A stretch of 64,000 bases of DNA from Tannerella sp. (GCA_031276175.1 JAISNP010000109.1:20208-84207); one strand, 5' to 3'. Positions 38,291 to 47,226 are shown, numbered from the stretch's first letter. A program made the numbers and translations. Notes: generated by a model from the sequence alone, not told the origin.

Positions 38291-39674
38291 TTTTCCCATG
38301 CTTGGATACAGGGAATACAAAATCATCAATCTTCTCAAAAAGCAGGCTTATGTTCCGGCCGGCGGCTACATAAAACCACAGCAGCGGTACAAACGAAAAC
38401 AGGAAGCGCTTGTATGAATACCTCATCACGTTTTCCAGCGAATCCCAAACATAATCAATCTGGTAAATCAAAATGGTGTAAAACAGCCATGCCAGAAATA
38501 TCAGCAACAGGGAAACGACCTGATCTCTTTTTTTGAAAATATGCCACACGTTGGAAAGCAGGACAATCAGGAATGCAGCGAAGGTAAAACCGTAATATAC
38601 CGGATTGCCGAACAGCGCCCACATCTCCCGTCCGATAGTGGCCATCTTTTCGCCGTCCCAATAGGGTTTGGGAATGATTGCCTGTTCCATCTCCATATGA
38701 TTTATCTTCAGGAAAACCTGCCAGAACACAAAAGGGAACAGGCATAACACAGTAAACAGAATGAAATCCCTGTATTGTTTTGTTTTTATACTTTGGAAGC
38801 ACAGCAGGCAGCAGGCAGCTCCGATAAACGCCAGTCCTTCGTTGCGAGTCCAATTGTTCAACATCAGCAATACGGCCGCGAGCCATAAGAAGGAGGGAAT
38901 TTTTTTGTAGTACCACGCAACAAAAAACAGAAGCCCCAAAGACGCATACAAGGCATGGGTAAAATTTATTCCCGACATGGAAGAAAATCCCAGCATCTCC
39001 GGCGTGATGATCACAAAAAACGTAGTCAATGCAGCCAGCGTATGCGTAACAAAACGACCGGTTACGCCGTAGAACGCGAAAATAAACGAGACAAATATCA
39101 GCGCATTAAAAATCTTGGACGTTTCCGCCCCCAGCATGTACACGTAAGCGTATCCCAGTTGTGAAAGCGGAGTATAGGCTATGGCCACGTTCTTGCTTTC
39201 CTGAAAATTTTCTCCCGTATACAGCGAAAGATCTTTGATAGTCCCCTCGTGCGCCACGGCCATGCCGATTAAATTAAATCCCCTCACGCTGTCCGTGTCG
39301 AAAGTAGGGAAATACATGGTCTTCGTGATGTTCATTACGCATACAATCGCCAGCGCACCACACGCAAGAATCCACAGCCAGTTGATTTTAGGACGCGAAA
39401 AAACGCGCAGCTGCGCAATCCGTTCTCCAAGCGAACGGCGCAACGAATACAGCCGGACGCACAATGCCGCAATACATGCGAGGGACGCGAGGATAACCGT
39501 CGTCGCCGTAATCCGTATGCCGACAAAATCCAGACACACCATCAGGAACGTCTGTACGCCGATCCCCACCGGGAAGGCCAATCCCAGCGCTTCCGTCCAT
39601 TTTAACTGCCGTGAAATGCTCAACACTACGCCGAGGCCAAGCAGAATACTGATAAGTAAACCTGTGACTAACAT
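38286..39674 (-). CDS. polytopic membrane protein, GT-C-like
   Basis: 462 residues with about 11-12 hydrophobic helices. An early periplasmic loop carries FPTFDTDSVRGFNLIGMAVAH and is followed by YTGENFQES and TPLSQLGYAYVYMLG, reminiscent of GT-C glycosyltransferases or polymerases with a catalytic acidic loop. No family can be named with confidence. It lies 12 bp downstream of the next gene on the same strand, so both are probably expressed together in surface-glycan assembly. Confidence 0.55.
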   Translation of the reverse strand: MLVTGLLISILLGLGVVLSISRQLKWTEALGLAFPVGIGVQTFLMVCLDFVGIRITATTVILASLACIAALCVRLYSLRRSLGERIAQLRVFSRPKINWLWILACGALAIVCVMNITKTMYFPTFDTDSVRGFNLIGMAVAHEGTIKDLSLYTGENFQESKNVAIAYTPLSQLGYAYVYMLGAETSKIFNALIFVSFIFAFYGVTGRFVTHTLAALTTFFVIITPEMLGFSSMSGINFTHALYASLGLLFFVAWYYKKIPSFLWLAAVLLMLNNWTRNEGLAFIGAACCLLCFQSIKTKQYRDFILFTVLCLFPFVFWQVFLKINHMEMEQAIIPKPYWDGEKMATIGREMWALFGNPVYYGFTFAAFLIVLLSNVWHIFKKRDQVVSLLLIFLAWLFYTILIYQIDYVWDSLENVMRYSYKRFLFSFVPLLWFYVAAGRNISLLFEKIDDFVFPVSKHGKK

Positions 39675-39686
39675 ATTTTTTGGGTT

Positions 39687-40268
39687 TTAGCGATCCGGAT
39701 GTTTTTTTGGAAATAAGGCAAATGCGGGTTTATCCGCCACTTCATATTCAAGGTCTTCATAACCGTGACCGGCAATAATGGCCACATGCGTGACCTGATT
39801 GTACAGCGGGTTCGTGTCCTTTTCGTCTTTATAAAGCGCCAGACGCGGGTACACGAAATGCGTCACCCAGCTTTTGTTCGTTATATCATATCCTAATTTC
39901 ATGTTTCCGCTTTGCTCCGTGATATGTTCCCGCAGCGGAAAGAGGATCACGGCATCTTCGGGCGTATTTTTCCTGATATGGTTCAAGTAGCTGAAATCGA
40001 AACCCATTTTCATCTGATTGCGTTCCTCCAGGCTTGCATTGCGATTGGCGCGGATGAAATTCCAGTTTCCCTTCAGCAACCCGTTCCATGCCCAATTGTA
40101 TCCCTCGTTCATGGGCAGGGCGATATACAGCAAAAGGCATCCCGCTATTGCAACCCCCATGCTTCTAATGCCAAAGGCCTTACTCCACCAGTCGTTTGCC
40201 GGCGCCTGCCTGTTTTCCGGCCGGGCGACCGGCGATTGAGATTTTTTCTTACGAACAAGTTTGGTCAT
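39687..40268 (-). CDS. hypothetical protein, one transmembrane segment
   Basis: 193 residues. A basic N-terminus (MTKLVRKKKSQSP) is followed by one membrane helix (SMGVAIAGCLLLYIALPM) and a soluble domain containing EDAVILFPLREHI and THVAIIAGHGYEDLEYEV. That domain resembles the C-terminal non-membrane part of some GT-C type proteins, so the pair with the downstream polytopic protein may be a split enzyme. No definite family is recognised. A leader ORF ends 10 bp upstream. Confidence 0.5.
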   Translation of the reverse strand: MTKLVRKKKSQSPVARPENRQAPANDWWSKAFGIRSMGVAIAGCLLLYIALPMNEGYNWAWNGLLKGNWNFIRANRNASLEERNQMKMGFDFSYLNHIRKNTPEDAVILFPLREHITEQSGNMKLGYDITNKSWVTHFVYPRLALYKDEKDTNPLYNQVTHVAIIAGHGYEDLEYEVADKPAFALFPKKHPDR

Positions 40269-40278
40269 ATATTCTGTT

Positions 40279-40635
40279 TTATGCTATGATATGCGCAACA
40301 GGAAATGCGGGCTGTTTCCCTGAGGAAGCAGTCTTGCGTGCAAAAGGGTTTTTCTCCGCAGAAAAAATGCGGATTCCCCTGCGGGAAAAAATACTTTTCC
40401 CGCAGACGGAAAACCCGTGCATGCGACTATCGGAAGATTTTGCCGGAGATATGAAAAAGGATGGTTTGAAAATTTGTCCCTGTGCAGGCGAAAAGGATTC
40501 GCCCCATTGGACGGATTGAAAATAATTACAAAGAAACGCCCCCCCCCTTAACATATATTCAATGTTTCGGGCGGGAAACTTTACCTCCGTCAAAACAAGG
40601 AGGGCTACGGCGTAGGATAATGCGGAAAGAAACAT
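40279..40635 (-). CDS. leader ORF 2 with G9 tract (in frame)
   Basis: 118 residues from the ATG at 40635 (MFLSALSYAVALLVLTEVKF). Codons 30-33 include a run of nine G in the sense strand (40547-40539). The frame continues through a degenerate 21-bp array and stops 10 nt before the next gene. The ATG is 22 nt downstream of an exact -7 element, the spacing used by real genes here. No homology is recognised. It could be a short dispersed sequence and not a protein; coding status is uncertain. Confidence 0.4.
   Translation of the reverse strand: MFLSALSYAVALLVLTEVKFPARNIEYMLRGGAFLCNYFQSVQWGESFSPAQGQIFKPSFFISPAKSSDSRMHGFSVCGKSIFSRRGIRIFSAEKNPFARKTASSGKQPAFPVAHIIA
40311..40415 (-). repeat. degenerate 21-bp repeats, 5 units, with hairpin
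   Basis: Units at 40311, 40332, 40353, 40374 and 40395 share C/T-rich then A-rich halves. CTGCGGGAAAA (40379-40389) pairs perfectly with TTTTCCCGCAG (40395-40405) around a 5-nt loop. The words CCCTGC and GGAAAA recur in the array at 36067. Confidence 0.55.
40539..40547 (-). repeat. poly-C/G tract (9)
   Basis: Nine C on the plus strand (nine G in the sense of leader ORF 2), 110 bp downstream of the -7 element. Confidence 0.9.
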
Positions 40636-40657
40636 TCGTTTAATCGTAATTTTGCGG

Positions 40658-40665
40658 CAAAGATA
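40658..40665 (-). promoter_or_regulatory. -7 element of leader locus 2
   Basis: CAAAGATA on the plus strand is TATCTTTG on the minus strand, 22 bp before the leader ATG. The -33 position is weak. Confidence 0.5.
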
Positions 40666-40832
40666 GTTCTTTTAATTTAAAATTGAAGATAAAGTTCGAA
40701 AAATACCGCACTCCCGGCAGCCTGTACGGCGCGTCGGTTGATATATCCGCTTAATGCTTTCGTAATCAATAAAATTTAGTCGCACATATTCAATCGCTCG
40801 ATTCTCCGTCCGCTATGCTGCGACCGGTTTTT

Positions 40833-40916
40833 CAACCGCGAGGTTGAAAGACCGAACCTCAAGGTTAAAAGACCGAACCTCGAGGTTGAAAGATCGAACC
40901 TCGAGGTTGAAAATCC
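40833..40916 (+). repeat. 21-bp palindromic tandem repeat, 4 copies
   Basis: Four units of GAACCTCGAGGTTGAAAGAC plus one base start at 40833, 40854, 40875 and 40896. Each has the 12-bp palindrome AACCTCGAGGTT or a close variant. The surrounding 40666-40832 and 40917-40992 hold no gene or other feature I can identify. Confidence 0.9.
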
Positions 40917-40992
40917 GTTTTCCGGAAATAAAAGACCTGTATGTAGCGCCGATTCCGTAATTCCGTGAAACCGGCGTCTCCTGTCCGCAGGC

Positions 40993-41991
40993 TTATTTGA
41001 CGGGATAATTGGTATAATACTTATCAATACATTTCTTGAACAGCGTCAGGCTTTCGACGGATGCTTGTATGGGTTCTGCTTTTCCTTCGAATTCGAGGGT
41101 GATGTAACCCCGGTAGTCCGCATCGTAGAATATCTTGAAGATGTGGTCGTAGTCCAGATCGAGCGAATACCATGTGCCGCCGCCCTGATAGGTTTTGCAG
41201 GAGACAAAGGCGCAGTCTTTGATGACCTGTTCGATTTTGCTGTACGGGTTTTCGAGGAAATTACCCGTGTCGAGGAGGAACTTGAGCCATTCGGAGTTCA
41301 CGCTGTTTTTGATGCGGATCATGCCTTCGGGCGTGCCGGCTATTCCCCAGTGATTTTCGAGCGCCATGACTACGCCGCATTTTTCGGCTGTGGGGATGCA
41401 CTTGTAGATGCTGTCCTGTACCCATCCGAAGCCGTCGTCGAGGGTATATCCTTCGATAAGCGGCTCAATGCCCCGCGCTTTCATCAGGTCGTTGAACGAG
41501 CCGGTCGTGCCCCATGTGCCCGAATTGAGGCGGATGGCCGGGATGCCCATGTTGTAAGCCAGTTCGATGCACCGGATGGTGTGTTCTACCATGCGTTGGC
41601 GGTATTCGGGATGCGGGTCGACGAAGTCTTGATGTATGGAGAGGCAGGCCAGCGCCACTCCGTTGCGGTAAGCCGTCTGTTTGAGCTTCTGGCAGTAGGC
41701 GTTGTCTTCGCTCGGCATACTCCGGTGGAGGATGTCGACGGCGTCGATGCCGAAGTCGGCTGCCGTGAGGATGCTTTTTTCGATTCCGTCCGGGTCTCGG
41801 CGGAAGCTTTGCAGACTGTATGTGGAAACACACAGTTTGGGACGTCCCTTTACGCCTTCGGCTGTTTTTGCTGCCGCGGGGGGGGGCGATTCGAGAGATG
41901 GGGCTTTCATGCCGGGAAAGACTGCGCTGCTTACTGCGCCTGCTATGCTGCCTGCTCCGGCAGCGAGAAATGATCTGCGTGATAGTTTCAT
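40993..41991 (-). CDS. Tat-exported sugar phosphate isomerase/epimerase family protein
   Basis: 332 residues. The N-terminus has a twin-arginine signal (SRRSFLAAGAGSIAGAV). The body is a xylose-isomerase-like TIM barrel: LCVSTYSLQSFRRD, GIDAVDILHRSMPSEDN, AIRLNSGTWGTTGSF, MALENHWGI and FLLDTGNFLENPY, with metal-binding acidic residues in these strands. It probably isomerises or epimerises a sugar in the periplasm. It is the third gene of the susC-susD operon, so its substrate is likely the glycan imported there. A run of nine C at codons 36-39 encodes three prolines and could switch the gene off by slippage. Confidence 0.85.
   Translation of the reverse strand: MKLSRRSFLAAGAGSIAGAVSSAVFPGMKAPSLESPPPAAAKTAEGVKGRPKLCVSTYSLQSFRRDPDGIEKSILTAADFGIDAVDILHRSMPSEDNAYCQKLKQTAYRNGVALACLSIHQDFVDPHPEYRQRMVEHTIRCIELAYNMGIPAIRLNSGTWGTTGSFNDLMKARGIEPLIEGYTLDDGFGWVQDSIYKCIPTAEKCGVVMALENHWGIAGTPEGMIRIKNSVNSEWLKFLLDTGNFLENPYSKIEQVIKDCAFVSCKTYQGGGTWYSLDLDYDHIFKIFYDADYRGYITLEFEGKAEPIQASVESLTLFKKCIDKYYTNYPVK
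41878..41886 (-). repeat. in-gene poly-C tract (9)
   Basis: Nine G on the plus strand, nine C in the coding sense, giving Pro-Pro-Pro just after the Tat signal of the isomerase gene. Loss or gain of one base would truncate the protein. Confidence 0.9.
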
Positions 41992-42091
41992 GATGAGTTC
42001 TGTTTTAATTTTGAAATAGTTTTATTTAGTGTGTAAATGTAAGAAAAATGTATCCTTGCGGATACACTTTTCTTGTAATTTAACCTGTGTG

Positions 42092-43624
42092 TCAGTATCC
42101 CGGATTTTGTTTCAGATTCGGATTGATTGCTATTTCGTTGCTCGAAATGGGGACAAGGTTGTCGCGATTGATGTCGTAGCCGTTTGCGAATTTAGTTTCG
42201 ATTTTTTGCCCCAGGGCGCCGACGACGTCGCAGGGATAGTATTCCGGCCCGGCGTTCCAGCGTTTGATGTCGTCCCAGAACTGGCCTTCGAGGGCAAGCT
42301 CGATGCGTCGTTCGTGGCGCAGTATTTTGCGCGCTTCGGCCTGATTCAATCCTTTTTCTACGGGTTTTATTTTCACGTCGTCGCGTTCCGTGCGGATACG
42401 GTTGATGATGTCGATGGCGGCATTTATGTCTCCGCCGGTTTCGATCAGCGCCTCCGCGCGGCAGAGGAGCACGTCGCCGTAGCGTACAACCATAAAGTCG
42501 AGGTCGGACTGATACTCTACCACCTGCCGGGTCTCAATCGTATATTTGCGGATGCCGAAGCCTACCTGCTGTCCGGTATGGTTCTTGATTTCATCCGGAT
42601 AGAGTTGTCCCTGGAAAGAGGCGCCCGGGCGCAGCACGGTGAAATCCAGACGCGGATCGCGGTTTGCATACGGATTTGCCGGGTCTATCGGCGAGCCGTC
42701 GATCGTTTCGTATTCGTCTACCAGCAGTTGGGTGGGCGCCGTCGAGTTGGAGCCGTCCATGCCGTATTTCAGGTTTTGCGGCTGGAAGTAACGGTCGAAG
42801 CAACTGCCCTGGCTGTTGGGGCCTCCCATAAAGCCGAGGGCAAACAGCGTCTCGATGTTTCCTTCGTTTTCGGGCTGAAACAGGCCGTAGTACGACGGGA
42901 ACAGGCCGTATTTCCCCAGTCCGTCAATCTTGTCGCAATATTCCAGCACCTTGTCCCATTGCGACGTGTAGAGGTAAGCCTTCATTTTCATTCCGTAGGC
43001 TGCCCCCAGGGTAGCCTGTCCTGCTTTTCCGTCTTTAGGGAGGCGTTTAATGGCTTCGTCGAAATCCTTGTGCGCCTGTTCCCAGGATTCTTCCGTCGTG
43101 TTGCGCGTCAACTCTTTCGATTCGGCGGGGGTGAGCGTCTTTGTTACAACAGGCACACCGCCGTAGGTACGGGTCAGAAGGTCGTAGGCCACGCCGCGCA
43201 GGAAGTAGGCTTCGCCGATAATCCGTTCCTTCTCGGCGTTGTCGAAGCCGGGGATCTTGTCGATGTTTTCGAAAAGATAATTGGTACGGTATATCAGTTG
43301 ATAACAGTCTCTCCAGCGGTTGGGTACAAACAGCGTCATGTTCGGCGTGATTGTTCCGTTTCCGATTTGCGCCATGCGGGTTTCCCAGTTAGCCCACTGG
43401 TAGGCGTTGGGCGTACAGGCGTCGATGCCGGGGCCATAGCCGTAGAGGAAGTACGAGCGGAGCGAAGCGTAACAGCCGTTGAGCGCCAGTGTAGCGTCTT
43501 CGGGCGTTTGCCAGAAGATGGCGTCGGTGATCTGGTCGTCGGGCGCTACATCCAGATAGCTTTCACATGCATTAAAACTCAGTAATATGACGGCAGAAAA
43601 TATGCCGGTGAATATCTTTTTCAT
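42092..43624 (-). CDS. SusD-like glycan-binding lipoprotein
   Basis: 510 residues with a lipoprotein signal ending LLSFNACES (Cys20). The SusD fold appears in order: YLDVAPDDQITDAIFWQTPE, ALNGCYASLRSY, RTNYLFENIDKIPGF, EAYFLRGVAYDLLTRTYGGV and the C-terminal LILRHERRIELALEGQFWDD-like block (here KILRHERRIELALEG). It captures an oligosaccharide at the surface and lids the SusC barrel. It is 28 bp downstream of susC. No glycoside hydrolase is nearby, so the substrate is unknown. Confidence 0.94.
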   Translation of the reverse strand: MKKIFTGIFSAVILLSFNACESYLDVAPDDQITDAIFWQTPEDATLALNGCYASLRSYFLYGYGPGIDACTPNAYQWANWETRMAQIGNGTITPNMTLFVPNRWRDCYQLIYRTNYLFENIDKIPGFDNAEKERIIGEAYFLRGVAYDLLTRTYGGVPVVTKTLTPAESKELTRNTTEESWEQAHKDFDEAIKRLPKDGKAGQATLGAAYGMKMKAYLYTSQWDKVLEYCDKIDGLGKYGLFPSYYGLFQPENEGNIETLFALGFMGGPNSQGSCFDRYFQPQNLKYGMDGSNSTAPTQLLVDEYETIDGSPIDPANPYANRDPRLDFTVLRPGASFQGQLYPDEIKNHTGQQVGFGIRKYTIETRQVVEYQSDLDFMVVRYGDVLLCRAEALIETGGDINAAIDIINRIRTERDDVKIKPVEKGLNQAEARKILRHERRIELALEGQFWDDIKRWNAGPEYYPCDVVGALGQKIETKFANGYDINRDNLVPISSNEIAINPNLKQNPGY

Positions 43625-43651
43625 ATCGCTTTTATATTTGAAATTAAATAA

Positions 43652-46600
43652 TCAGAATGTTACATTCAAACCGAAAGAAAATACGCGCGGTACGGGGTAT
43701 TGATAGTATCCGTTGCCCATCGTGTCTCTTTCGGGGTCAAATCCTTCATAGTCCTTTGTCACCAGTGTGAATACTTCGGAGACATTGACATAGGTATACA
43801 GCCGTTGCAGAGACAGTTTATTTGTGATTGCCTTGGGGACGGCATATCCCAGCTGGACGTTTTTCAACTTCAGCCACCACATGTCGGCCGTCCAGAACGA
43901 ACTGGCGTAGTCGCGCAGCCATGCGTTGTTGATAGTGATTCGCGGCATGGTGGCGCTTGGTTTTTCGGGCGTCCAGCGGTCATGCCATCTGTTGAAGATG
44001 GGGCCTCCGGAGACGGCCAGCGGTTGCGACCATGCGTTGTTGAAGTAAGCCGTATATCCGGCCGAACCGGAGAAGGCAAGGTTAAGGTCGAAGTTCTTCC
44101 AACTGACCGAGCCGTTCAGTCCGTAGGTATATTTGGGGATGCTGTTTCCCAATACGGTCATATCGGCGTTGTCTATTTTGCCGTCGCTGTTGATATCTTT
44201 GTATCTCAAGTCGCCGGCAACCGGTTTATAGCTGTTGGCATGTAAATGCTGCGCGCCTTCTTCGTTGCTCTGGTATACGCCTTCGCAAATGTATCCGTAG
44301 ATGGAGTTGAAAGAATAGCCTTCGCGTATCAGCCATAACTGGTCGGGCGATTTCCCGCCTTGAAACTTGGTCACCTTGTTATTTACCAGCGTAAAGTTAG
44401 CTCCGATCCGGTATGAAAGGCCTTGCGATTTAACGCGATCCTGCCATGTGGCGTTCAGTTCGAAGCCTCTGTTTTCGACTTCTCCGATGTTTTCGGTCGG
44501 CGGCGTCAGGCCTCCCATCGTTTGCGGAAGCGGAAGGGCTACCAGAATATCGGATGTCAGTTTGTAGAAATAGTCGGCTTCGATATTCAGTCTGCTGTTC
44601 AGCACGCTTGCATCCAGCCCGATGTCGGTAGTCGTGGTAGTCTCCCACGTCAGGTTGTAGTCGGACAGTCCCGTCACGGCGGCGCCGGGCGCGAACGTGT
44701 TGCCGTAGTTGTAACTCCGGTTGTTATCCTGGGTTACAATCGTCAGGTAGGGGAAATAATCGGAATTATTCCGGCTTCCCGTATTTTGATTGCCCAGTTG
44801 CCCCCATGAGGCGCGCAGTTTAAGGTTGCTGAAGATATTCAGGTTCTTGATAAACGATTCTTCTCCCAGACGCCATCCGGCGGAGAAAGAGGGGAAATAG
44901 CCCCAGCGATTCTCTTCGGCAAAGCGTGAAGAGGCGTCCGCACGCACATTTACTTCAAACAGATACTTGCTCATCAAAGCATAGTTTACGCGCCCGAAGT
45001 ACGAGAGCATACGCCATTCGTATTTGTTTCCTTCGCCTTCGATATTGCCCGTACCGGCGCTCACCTGATGCAATTCGTTTTTCGGCGGGTCAATCCGGCG
45101 TGCCAGCGTGTAGCGTTTGCTCAGGCTTTCCTGCTGATAGCCTGCTACGCCGCTGATTTCGTGTATTCCGTTGAACGTGCGGTTAAAGTTCAGGTTGGCA
45201 AAGAACGTGTCGTACCACTCGTCGTTTGTCCGGCGCTGGTTGGTAACGGTCGTCACGTAGTCTAACGATTTGGTCATTCCGTTTCCTTCCAGATCCAGAT
45301 AGCAGTAATTGGGCTGGTTGTACATGTCGCGTGTATTATTGGTATACTGTCCGCTATAGTTTGCCGTCAGGTTCAATCCTTCCATAAAGGTTACGGTTGC
45401 AAACACGTTTCCCCGGAAAAAGTGGTTCAATGTGCGGCGTTCGCCGTTGTACAGGTCGGGGAAGGGGTTGCGGGTGTCTACAATCGGCTGTCCTGCCCGT
45501 TCGCCGGACAGGTATACGGCCTGCGACGCGCCGAAAGTCTCGCCGTCCTGCAGGTAAGGCGTGGCAAAAGGATGCCCGTTGGCCACCATATACAGGGCGC
45601 GGTTGATGCCGCTCATTGAGTTGCCGGTAGTTTCGTTTCCTCCCGGTTCCAGATTGACGCGCCGTTGCATACGTGCCCTTGCGCCGATGCGCAGCCAGTT
45701 GTTAATCTTCGTTTCGTTATTTACATTAAGGCTGTATCTTTCGGCGGAGGTGTTGTACAGGATGCCGTTGTTGTTCATGTAGGACAGCGATACGTACGTA
45801 GTGGCGTTTTTGCTTCCCATATTGGCCGACACCGTGTGTTGCGTGGTAAAGGCTTCGCGGAAAATTTCCCTGCTGAAGTCCGTATTCGGATATTTGTAGG
45901 GGTCTTTTCCGTTACGGAAGGCTGCAATCACATCGTCGGGAAACAGCGCCGAGCCGCCTGTGTTGGTAAGCGCTTCGTTCCACAGGGTCATGTAGTCGGC
46001 GCTGTTGGAAATAATATCCACACCGCGCGCCAAAGCCTGTACACCGGCATAGCCGTTATAGGTCAGCGACACTCTGTCGGCCTCGCCCTTTTTCGTCTCA
46101 ATCAGGATGACTCCGTTGGCTGCACGCGAGCCGTAAATGGCGGCCGAAGCGGCGTCTTTCAATACCGTCAGCGATTCGATGGCATTCGGGTCTACTTCCG
46201 ATATTCTGCCTTCGATACCGTCGATCAGCACCAGCGGATTCGGGTCGCGGCTGTTGGACGATGTGCCTAACGAGCCGTATCCGCGGATACGGATAGTGGC
46301 GCCGTCTTCGCCCGGATTACCGGAAAACTGTGTAGCCCATACGCCGGGGACTTTCCCCTGCAACACTTGCGAGACATCGGTGATCGGACGGTTTTCCAAC
46401 TCCTGGTCGTACTTCACGGTAGTTACGGCGCCGGTAAGGTTCACTTTTTTCTGTGTGCCGTAGCCTACTACTACTACCTCGTCCACATTCACGGTCGCGC
46501 TTGCCAGTTCTACATTAATTACCGTGCGTCCGTTGATGGGGATCACCTGGGTTTCCAACCCGATGTATCGAAATTCCAGCGTCCCGTTTCGCGGCGCGCT

Positions 46601-46789
46601 GATCGAATAATTGCCGTCCACGTCGGTAATCACCCCTGTCGAAGTGCCTTGTACGGCGACGGTTCCTCCGATAACGGGAATATTACCCGTTTCGGTCACT
46701 TTCCCGGTTACATTAATCGTTTGTGCAAACAATGGGGCGATACCCCACGACAACATAACCGTAAACAAAAAAAGTACTCTCTTTGTCAT
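43652..46789 (-). CDS. SusC-like TonB-dependent outer-membrane transporter
   Basis: 1045 residues. After a signal peptide comes the carboxypeptidase-like regulatory domain (VTGKVTETGNIPVIGGTVAV to about residue 110) and the plug with VDEVVVVGYGTQKK, then the barrel ending RVFSFGLNVTF. SusC proteins import oligosaccharides or peptides with energy from TonB. It is first in the susC-susD-isomerase operon. Regulation appears to act through a 270-nt leader that contains an ORF, a C9 run and a terminator hairpin. No ECF sigma/anti-sigma pair or hybrid sensor is encoded in the window. Confidence 0.95.
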   Translation of the reverse strand: MTKRVLFLFTVMLSWGIAPLFAQTINVTGKVTETGNIPVIGGTVAVQGTSTGVITDVDGNYSISAPRNGTLEFRYIGLETQVIPINGRTVINVELASATVNVDEVVVVGYGTQKKVNLTGAVTTVKYDQELENRPITDVSQVLQGKVPGVWATQFSGNPGEDGATIRIRGYGSLGTSSNSRDPNPLVLIDGIEGRISEVDPNAIESLTVLKDAASAAIYGSRAANGVILIETKKGEADRVSLTYNGYAGVQALARGVDIISNSADYMTLWNEALTNTGGSALFPDDVIAAFRNGKDPYKYPNTDFSREIFREAFTTQHTVSANMGSKNATTYVSLSYMNNNGILYNTSAERYSLNVNNETKINNWLRIGARARMQRRVNLEPGGNETTGNSMSGINRALYMVANGHPFATPYLQDGETFGASQAVYLSGERAGQPIVDTRNPFPDLYNGERRTLNHFFRGNVFATVTFMEGLNLTANYSGQYTNNTRDMYNQPNYCYLDLEGNGMTKSLDYVTTVTNQRRTNDEWYDTFFANLNFNRTFNGIHEISGVAGYQQESLSKRYTLARRIDPPKNELHQVSAGTGNIEGEGNKYEWRMLSYFGRVNYALMSKYLFEVNVRADASSRFAEENRWGYFPSFSAGWRLGEESFIKNLNIFSNLKLRASWGQLGNQNTGSRNNSDYFPYLTIVTQDNNRSYNYGNTFAPGAAVTGLSDYNLTWETTTTTDIGLDASVLNSRLNIEADYFYKLTSDILVALPLPQTMGGLTPPTENIGEVENRGFELNATWQDRVKSQGLSYRIGANFTLVNNKVTKFQGGKSPDQLWLIREGYSFNSIYGYICEGVYQSNEEGAQHLHANSYKPVAGDLRYKDINSDGKIDNADMTVLGNSIPKYTYGLNGSVSWKNFDLNLAFSGSAGYTAYFNNAWSQPLAVSGGPIFNRWHDRWTPEKPSATMPRITINNAWLRDYASSFWTADMWWLKLKNVQLGYAVPKAITNKLSLQRLYTYVNVSEVFTLVTKDYEGFDPERDTMGNGYYQYPVPRVFSFGLNVTF

Positions 46790-46795
46790 TTGCTT

Positions 46796-47041
46796 TCAAT
46801 TTACTGTTAAACATATTAGAACTAAAAAAACATTACATACTATGATAAAAAAGGCTATTGCGCCTGTACGGTGCAATAGCCTGATTATGGGCAAAACGAA
46901 ACTTGCGAATATAATTGATTGATGTGTAGTTAATTGTGCATGGGGGGGGGCGATTTGACACATGCACATCCGCATTATACGAACAGTCGTATGCTTTGCA
47001 GACATTGCAATATGGCAGTCAAATACTTTCCAATGTTTCAT
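46796..47041 (-). CDS. leader ORF 3 upstream of susC, with C9 tract (in frame)
   Basis: 81 residues from the ATG at 47041 (MKHWKVFDCHIAMSAKHTTV), 26 nt after an exact -7 element. Codons 31-34 (GCC CCC CCC CAT) hold nine C at 46950-46942. The ORF then runs through the terminator hairpin (46882-46852) and stops 6 nt before the susC ATG. Its C-terminal half is hydrophobic (SIIFASFVLPIIRLL, AIAFFIIVCNVFLVLICL). No homology is recognised; translation is inferred from position. Confidence 0.45.
   Translation of the reverse strand: MKHWKVFDCHIAMSAKHTTVRIMRMCMCQIAPPHAQLTTHQSIIFASFVLPIIRLLHRTGAIAFFIIVCNVFLVLICLTVN
46847..46882 (-). terminator. intrinsic terminator/attenuator in the susC leader
   Basis: On the minus strand AGGCTATTGC (from 46882) pairs perfectly with GCAATAGCCT (to 46852) around an 11-nt loop and runs into TTTTTT at 46852-46847. 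It lies 180-220 nt downstream of the susC promoter and within leader ORF 3. Either it makes susC expression conditional or it ends a separate short RNA. Confidence 0.75.
46942..46950 (-). repeat. poly-G/C tract (9) in the susC leader
   Basis: Nine G on the plus strand (C in the transcript), 117 bp downstream of the -7 element and inside leader ORF 3. Confidence 0.9.
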
Positions 47042-47067
47042 TTTGAAGCGGATTTATATTCCGTTGG

Positions 47068-47098
47068 CAAAGATATGTATTTTTTTTCGACAGGCAAA
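47068..47098 (-). promoter_or_regulatory. promoter of the susC operon leader
   Basis: On the minus strand TTTG (47098-47095), 19 bp, then TATCTTTG (47075-47068): exact matches to both elements with canonical spacing. The start point would be near 47061, giving a leader of about 270 nt before susC. Confidence 0.75.
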
Positions 47099-47226
47099 AA
47101 ATAGAAAATTTTATCCGTTTCTTTTTCCGGATTTCCGGGGCGCTGTGAAAAACATAGATTAATCTGCGCCGTAAAAACCGGTTTGCAAAGCGCTTCCCGC
47201 CCGGCGTCCGCGTCGGTCATGTTTCA

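Noticed and set aside
40776-41027. Minus-strand ORF with repeated STSRF heptads
   Set aside because: Translation of the palindromic 21-bp array, overlapping the end of the isomerase gene, without promoter.
42092-46789. Complete polysaccharide utilisation locus
   Set aside because: No glycoside hydrolase, lyase or sugar-sensing regulator is encoded nearby; only susC, susD and an isomerase are supported.
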